A DNA stretch of 6,960 bases from Candidatus Altimarinota bacterium (GTDB lineage Bacteria; Patescibacteriota; Gracilibacteria; RBG-16-42-10), in NCBI GenBank assembly GCA_017984655.1, contig JAGNZB010000064.1, positions 1 through 6,960 on the forward strand. Reading direction: 5' to 3'. The position numbers and the translations under genes are program-made. Of the stretch, positions 4,892 through 6,960 are shown piece by piece. The notes beneath the pieces were generated by a model, which worked only from the letters and a program-made list of their open reading frames with translations, had not been told where the DNA came from and did not search any database. Numbering within the stretch: the first letter of the stretch is position 1; every line of letters starts with the position of its first letter.

Positions 4892-6172
4892 ATGAAGCAT
4901 GCTTCTGTGGTCGCTTTGATTGATTGCAATAATTTCTATGCTTCTTGTGAGAAAGTATTTGATCCTACACTGACTGATCGTCCTGTGGTGATTTTGTCGA
5001 ACAATGATGGCTGCATTATTGCTCGTAGTGCTGAAGCGAAGCAGCTCAATATTCCTATGGGTGCTCCCTATTTCAAAATCAAAGACCAGCTCCGGCTTCA
5101 TCAGGTGGCAGTTCGTTCATCCAACTATGCTCTCTATGGGGACTTGTCGGAGCGAGTGATGCAGACCTTGGAACAGTTCTCACTTGGAGTGGAGCGGTAT
5201 TCTATCGATGAAGCTTTTGTGGACCTGAGCATGGTCCCTGCGGATGAGCTTGATCAGTACTTACAAAAAATCCGTAGCACGGTGCAGCAGTGGACGGGGA
5301 TTCCTGTTTCAATTGGTGTGGCTAGCACCAAGACTCTGGCAAAGATAGCTAATCATGTTGCCAAAAAACAGCCTGGTGGTTGTTGTAGTTTTACTACTTG
5401 GTCGACTACTCAGTTGGATCAGTTTCTGGAGCAACTACCGGTAGAGTCGATCTGGGGAATTGGTAGGGGACTTGCTAATCAACTCAAAGCCTTGGATATC
5501 ATGACCGCCTATCAGCTCAAGCTGTTGCCGCTGCATCGTATTCGGAAACTGTTGTCAGTGCTCGGGGAGCGGATCGTATTGGAACTACAAGGCACTGCTT
5601 GCTTGCCAATCGAGATGATGCTCAAGCCGAAGAAAGGGATCATGTATACTCGTGGTTTTGGTCAGCTGATTACTACTGCCACTGCTATGGAAGAAGCGGT
5701 CGCTAGCTATACCTTTCGCGCTTGGCAGAAGCTGCATCACCAAAGCTCTACTGCTAGTGGTCTTAGTCTGTTTATGCGCACCAATCGGTTTTCCGAGAGG
5801 ACTCAGTATTATTCTGGTTCACAATTTGTGGCTTTTCCTGCTAGTGCTGATGTTCAGGTGCTGATCAAGCAGGCATTGCAACTGACTCGAGTGATGTTCA
5901 AGCCAGGATATGCGTATCAAAAGGCCGGTATATTCTTGCATGGGATTGAGTCAGCTCAGCAGTATCAGCAATCGCTGTTTGAAGCTGCTCCTGAATCGAA
6001 GGCTCAGCATGCACAATTGCAACAAGCTATTGCTGCGATCAATCAGCGTTTTGGACGCGAAAAGGTCCGGTTTGCTGTCCAAGGAGCGAGCAAACCGGAC
6101 TGGAATATGCGTCAGGCCTATAAGTCACCCAGCTATACGACGAATATGCTGGAGCTGCCTGTGGTGTACTAA
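4892..6172 (+). CDS. umuC: Translesion DNA polymerase V catalytic subunit UmuC (Y family)
   Basis: At 426 residues it has the full length of UmuC. The palm carries Asp11 in ALIDCNNFYASCE with the steric-gate Tyr16, SNNDGCIIARS (36-46), and the catalytic pair Asp106-Glu107 in YSIDEAFVDLS. SIGVASTKTLAKIAN (140-154) and the helix-hairpin-helix region SIWGIGRGLANQL (186-198) follow, then the little-finger domain. QSLF (360-363) sits where E. coli UmuC has its beta-clamp-binding QLNLF. The UmuC-specific C-terminal domain (DUF4113-like) ends with KSPSYTTNMLELPVV. Together with cleaved UmuD it copies past damaged bases with reduced accuracy during the SOS response. The ATG lies 1 base after the umuD stop, which indicates an operon with translational coupling. 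All key residues are intact. A T6 run at 6184-6189 follows, but no clear hairpin precedes it. Confidence 0.97.
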   Translation: MKHASVVALIDCNNFYASCEKVFDPTLTDRPVVILSNNDGCIIARSAEAKQLNIPMGAPYFKIKDQLRLHQVAVRSSNYALYGDLSERVMQTLEQFSLGVERYSIDEAFVDLSMVPADELDQYLQKIRSTVQQWTGIPVSIGVASTKTLAKIANHVAKKQPGGCCSFTTWSTTQLDQFLEQLPVESIWGIGRGLANQLKALDIMTAYQLKLLPLHRIRKLLSVLGERIVLELQGTACLPIEMMLKPKKGIMYTRGFGQLITTATAMEEAVASYTFRAWQKLHHQSSTASGLSLFMRTNRFSERTQYYSGSQFVAFPASADVQVLIKQALQLTRVMFKPGYAYQKAGIFLHGIESAQQYQQSLFEAAPESKAQHAQLQQAIAAINQRFGREKVRFAVQGASKPDWNMRQAYKSPSYTTNMLELPVVY

Positions 6173-6173
6173 A

Positions 6174-6509
6174 CTAGCTGTGCTTTTTTACAATTTGGGT
6201 AATCTCGAATCTGGCACCAGTTTGGTTAGCAAATGCTCGATATTCACCCAGCTCAATACAGCGATTACCGAAGTGTTCTGTAGCTGTTAAAGTCATGCGG
6301 ACACTGTTTCGGCTCATGTGGGCCTCACGTTGAGCTGACTCAAGCAGAACTCGTGTTAGTCTATTTAGTAATTGTCCTGGCTGAGCGCCTGGCAATCTTA
6401 GTGATCTGATCATATCATTTGCCTGATCGAAGTTGGCAATTGGGTGTGCTGGTGTCCGTGGTGTTGGGAGCGATGTTGTATGGACTGGTTGTTGTTGAAG
6501 TTGTTTCAT
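6174..6509 (-). CDS. Orphan 111-residue protein, unknown function
   Basis: No family is recognised. The N-terminal 25 residues are low complexity (Gln, Pro, Thr, His) and probably disordered. Residues 27-80 look helical and amphipathic (FDQANDMIRSLRL, LLNRLTRVLLESAQREAHM). The end suggests a short beta hairpin (EYRAFANQTGARFEITQIVKK). It is basic, soluble, and has no signal or membrane segment. The ATG at 6509 is supported by a near-consensus promoter whose -10 box ends 19 bases upstream. That promoter is the best reason to think the gene is real. The gene is convergent with umuC, and their stop codons are separated by 1 base. No terminator is visible beyond its stop. Convergent position alone does not show a link with mutagenesis. 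Confidence 0.65.
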   Translation of the reverse strand: MKQLQQQPVHTTSLPTPRTPAHPIANFDQANDMIRSLRLPGAQPGQLLNRLTRVLLESAQREAHMSRNSVRMTLTATEHFGNRCIELGEYRAFANQTGARFEITQIVKKHS

Positions 6510-6528
6510 AGGAATTTATTGAAGTGTT

Positions 6529-6557
6529 ACTATATTTCTATTTATTTAAGTTGTCAA
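6529..6557 (-). promoter_or_regulatory. Near-consensus promoter of the 111-residue orphan
   Basis: On the minus strand TTGACA (6557-6552) and TATAGT (6534-6529) are separated by a 17-bp AT-rich spacer. This is eleven of twelve consensus bases, the strongest promoter in the window. Transcription should start near 6522 and leave a leader of about 13 nt with no SD sequence. Confidence 0.8.
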
Positions 6558-6559
6558 CC

Positions 6560-6613
6560 ATTGGGCTTCGGCCTAGTTGAAGAGACATCGATGTCCACAG
6601 ATCCGTGAGATCT
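6560..6613 (+). other. Cluster of three small stem-loops
   Basis: Three folds follow one another. ATTGGGC (6560-6566) pairs with GCCTAGT (6571-6577) across a TTCG tetraloop closed by C-G, a very stable RNA loop type. GACATCGATGTC (6584-6595) is a perfect 12-bp palindrome. AGATC (6599-6603) pairs with GATCT (6609-6613). CTAGTTGA occurs twice, at 6573-6580 and 6612-6619. The cluster lies upstream of the TrmB-like gene and abuts the divergent orphan promoter. It may be an RNA leader element or a small RNA, but no known class is recognised and no T-run follows. Confidence 0.4.
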
Positions 6614-6651
6614 AGTTGAGTCATATTGTAGCGTCCTGGATTCAGTATCTT

Positions 6652-6816
6652 ATGGTCGAGCTTCTCAAAGGGGGACTCTTATCTATATCAGAGACAATCA
6701 TGCTGTTCCTTGCCCTCGTTTGGTTGCAGCTAGAGGATCAGTTGATTGCGCTTATCATTAGCGTTATTGACTGCTGTTTTGGTTGTTGTACTATGATGTA
6801 TCTGATTTCTTTATGA
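6652..6816 (+). CDS. Doubtful 54-residue hydrophobic ORF overlapping the TrmB-like start
   Basis: From the ATG at 6652 a 54-codon frame runs to TGA at 6814-6816, and its stop overlaps the ATG of the next gene as ATGA. The product is strongly hydrophobic (TIMLFLALVWLQL, then QLIALIISVID, with two Cys pairs in CCFGCC), so it could be a small membrane protein coupled to the regulator. A TTG at 6616 would lengthen it by 12 codons. Against it: T-rich sequence readily yields such frames by chance, and a promoter inside it (6767-6794) can serve the TrmB-like gene alone. Confidence 0.3.
   Translation: MVELLKGGLLSISETIMLFLALVWLQLEDQLIALIISVIDCCFGCCTMMYLISL
6767..6794 (+). promoter_or_regulatory. Possible promoter of the TrmB-like gene
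   Basis: TTGACT (6767-6772, five of six) and TACTAT (6789-6794, four of six) are 16 bp apart. The -10 ends 18 bases before the ATG at 6813, the same short distance seen for umuD and both orphans, which raises confidence. Confidence 0.45.
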
Positions 6817-6960
6817 AGCTACGTCACCATATTCTCAAATTATTGGAGAGATTGGGTCTCAACGAACATGAGGCCTTGTTTTATTTGATGGTGTATCAAC
6901 ATCCTCATCTGACTATTCCTCAGGTTCAAAAACTTTATGGGTTTTCTCGTGCTACTGCCT
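6813..6960 (+). CDS. TrmB-family transcriptional regulator, N-terminal part (runs off the window)
   Basis: The frame from the ATG at 6813 is open to the right edge (49 codons visible). The segment LKLLERLGLNEHEALFYLMVYQHPHLTIPQVQKLYGFSRATA fits the winged helix-turn-helix of TrmB-like regulators. In these, an L..LGL...EA..YL helix is followed by a recognition region with I..V....GFSRAT, typically as SRATVY. Such proteins bind promoters as dimers and often sense sugars or other small molecules through a C-terminal domain, which is outside the window, so the ligand is unknown. They are common in archaea and also found in candidate-phyla bacteria. A MarR-like or helix-turn-helix regulator of another family is the main alternative. 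There is no SD; the start lies behind a T-rich stretch. Confidence 0.7.
   Translation, partial: MKLRHHILKLLERLGLNEHEALFYLMVYQHPHLTIPQVQKLYGFSRATA

Noticed and set aside
6181..6190. T6 run after umuC as a terminator
   Set aside because: I could not build a convincing stem immediately before it.
5910..6290. 126-codon plus-strand frame overlapping the umuC end and the 111-residue orphan
   Set aside because: It runs out of frame through the conserved UmuC C-terminus and antisense to the orphan, with a composition rich in Cys, Ser and Leu that is typical of shadow frames.
1..6960. CRISPR array, tRNA or rRNA gene, transposase, toxin-antitoxin pair, or UGA recoding
   Set aside because: None is seen. 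There are no spaced direct repeats of CRISPR type, no cloverleaf, no transposase motifs, and the genes read through in the standard code without internal TGA.

Overview
The window carries about eight protein genes, two of them cut by the edges, on both strands. All use the standard bacterial code. No gene has a Shine-Dalgarno sequence, and several sit very close behind a recognisable sigma70-type promoter, so transcripts would have leaders of only about 10-20 nt. SD-poor starts, an AT-rich heptamer repeat in the spacer, a TrmB-like regulator and two small orphan proteins fit a candidate-phyla (Patescibacteria-like) bacterium known from metagenomes. The yadGH and umuDC products look strongly gammaproteobacterial, so a proteobacterium or horizontal transfer cannot be excluded. 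The taxonomic placement is inference only.

Layout. 1-88: C-terminal tail of an unidentified plus-strand gene. 89-370: no convincing gene, but a purine-rich stretch and a TAATTTG tandem repeat. 371-451: a possible 26-residue membrane peptide, followed by a strong hairpin terminator that runs directly into a promoter. 568-2857: a plus-strand cluster with a glutathione S-transferase-like protein, then the ATPase (YadG) and permease (YadH) of an ABC-2 exporter, spaced by 8 and 11 nt. 2831-2906: a hairpin/T-tract that works best as terminator for the opposing minus-strand gene, plus a perfect 20-bp palindrome. 2895-4380, minus strand: an RNA m5C methyltransferase of the NOL1/NOP2/Sun family and, beyond a gap, a 130-residue orphan. 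4381-4497: divergent control region. 4498-6172: the SOS mutagenesis pair umuD-umuC, 1 nt apart. 6174-6509, minus: a 111-residue orphan with a near-consensus promoter, convergent with umuC. 6510-6812: that promoter, a cluster of small stem-loops, a doubtful small membrane ORF and a promoter. 6813-6960: start of a TrmB-family regulator.

How parts may work together. UmuD would be self-cleaved after DNA damage and join UmuC as a translesion polymerase (Pol V type). The most interesting non-coding signal is the motif ACTCACCT. Two copies flank the umuDC promoter, one of them inside an 18-bp imperfect dyad between the -10 box and the start codon. A third copy lies upstream of the 130-residue orphan. 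These look like candidate operator sites and suggest that the orphan may share control with umuDC. YadGH is an exporter of unknown substrate; the adjacent GST-like protein may be co-transcribed with it.
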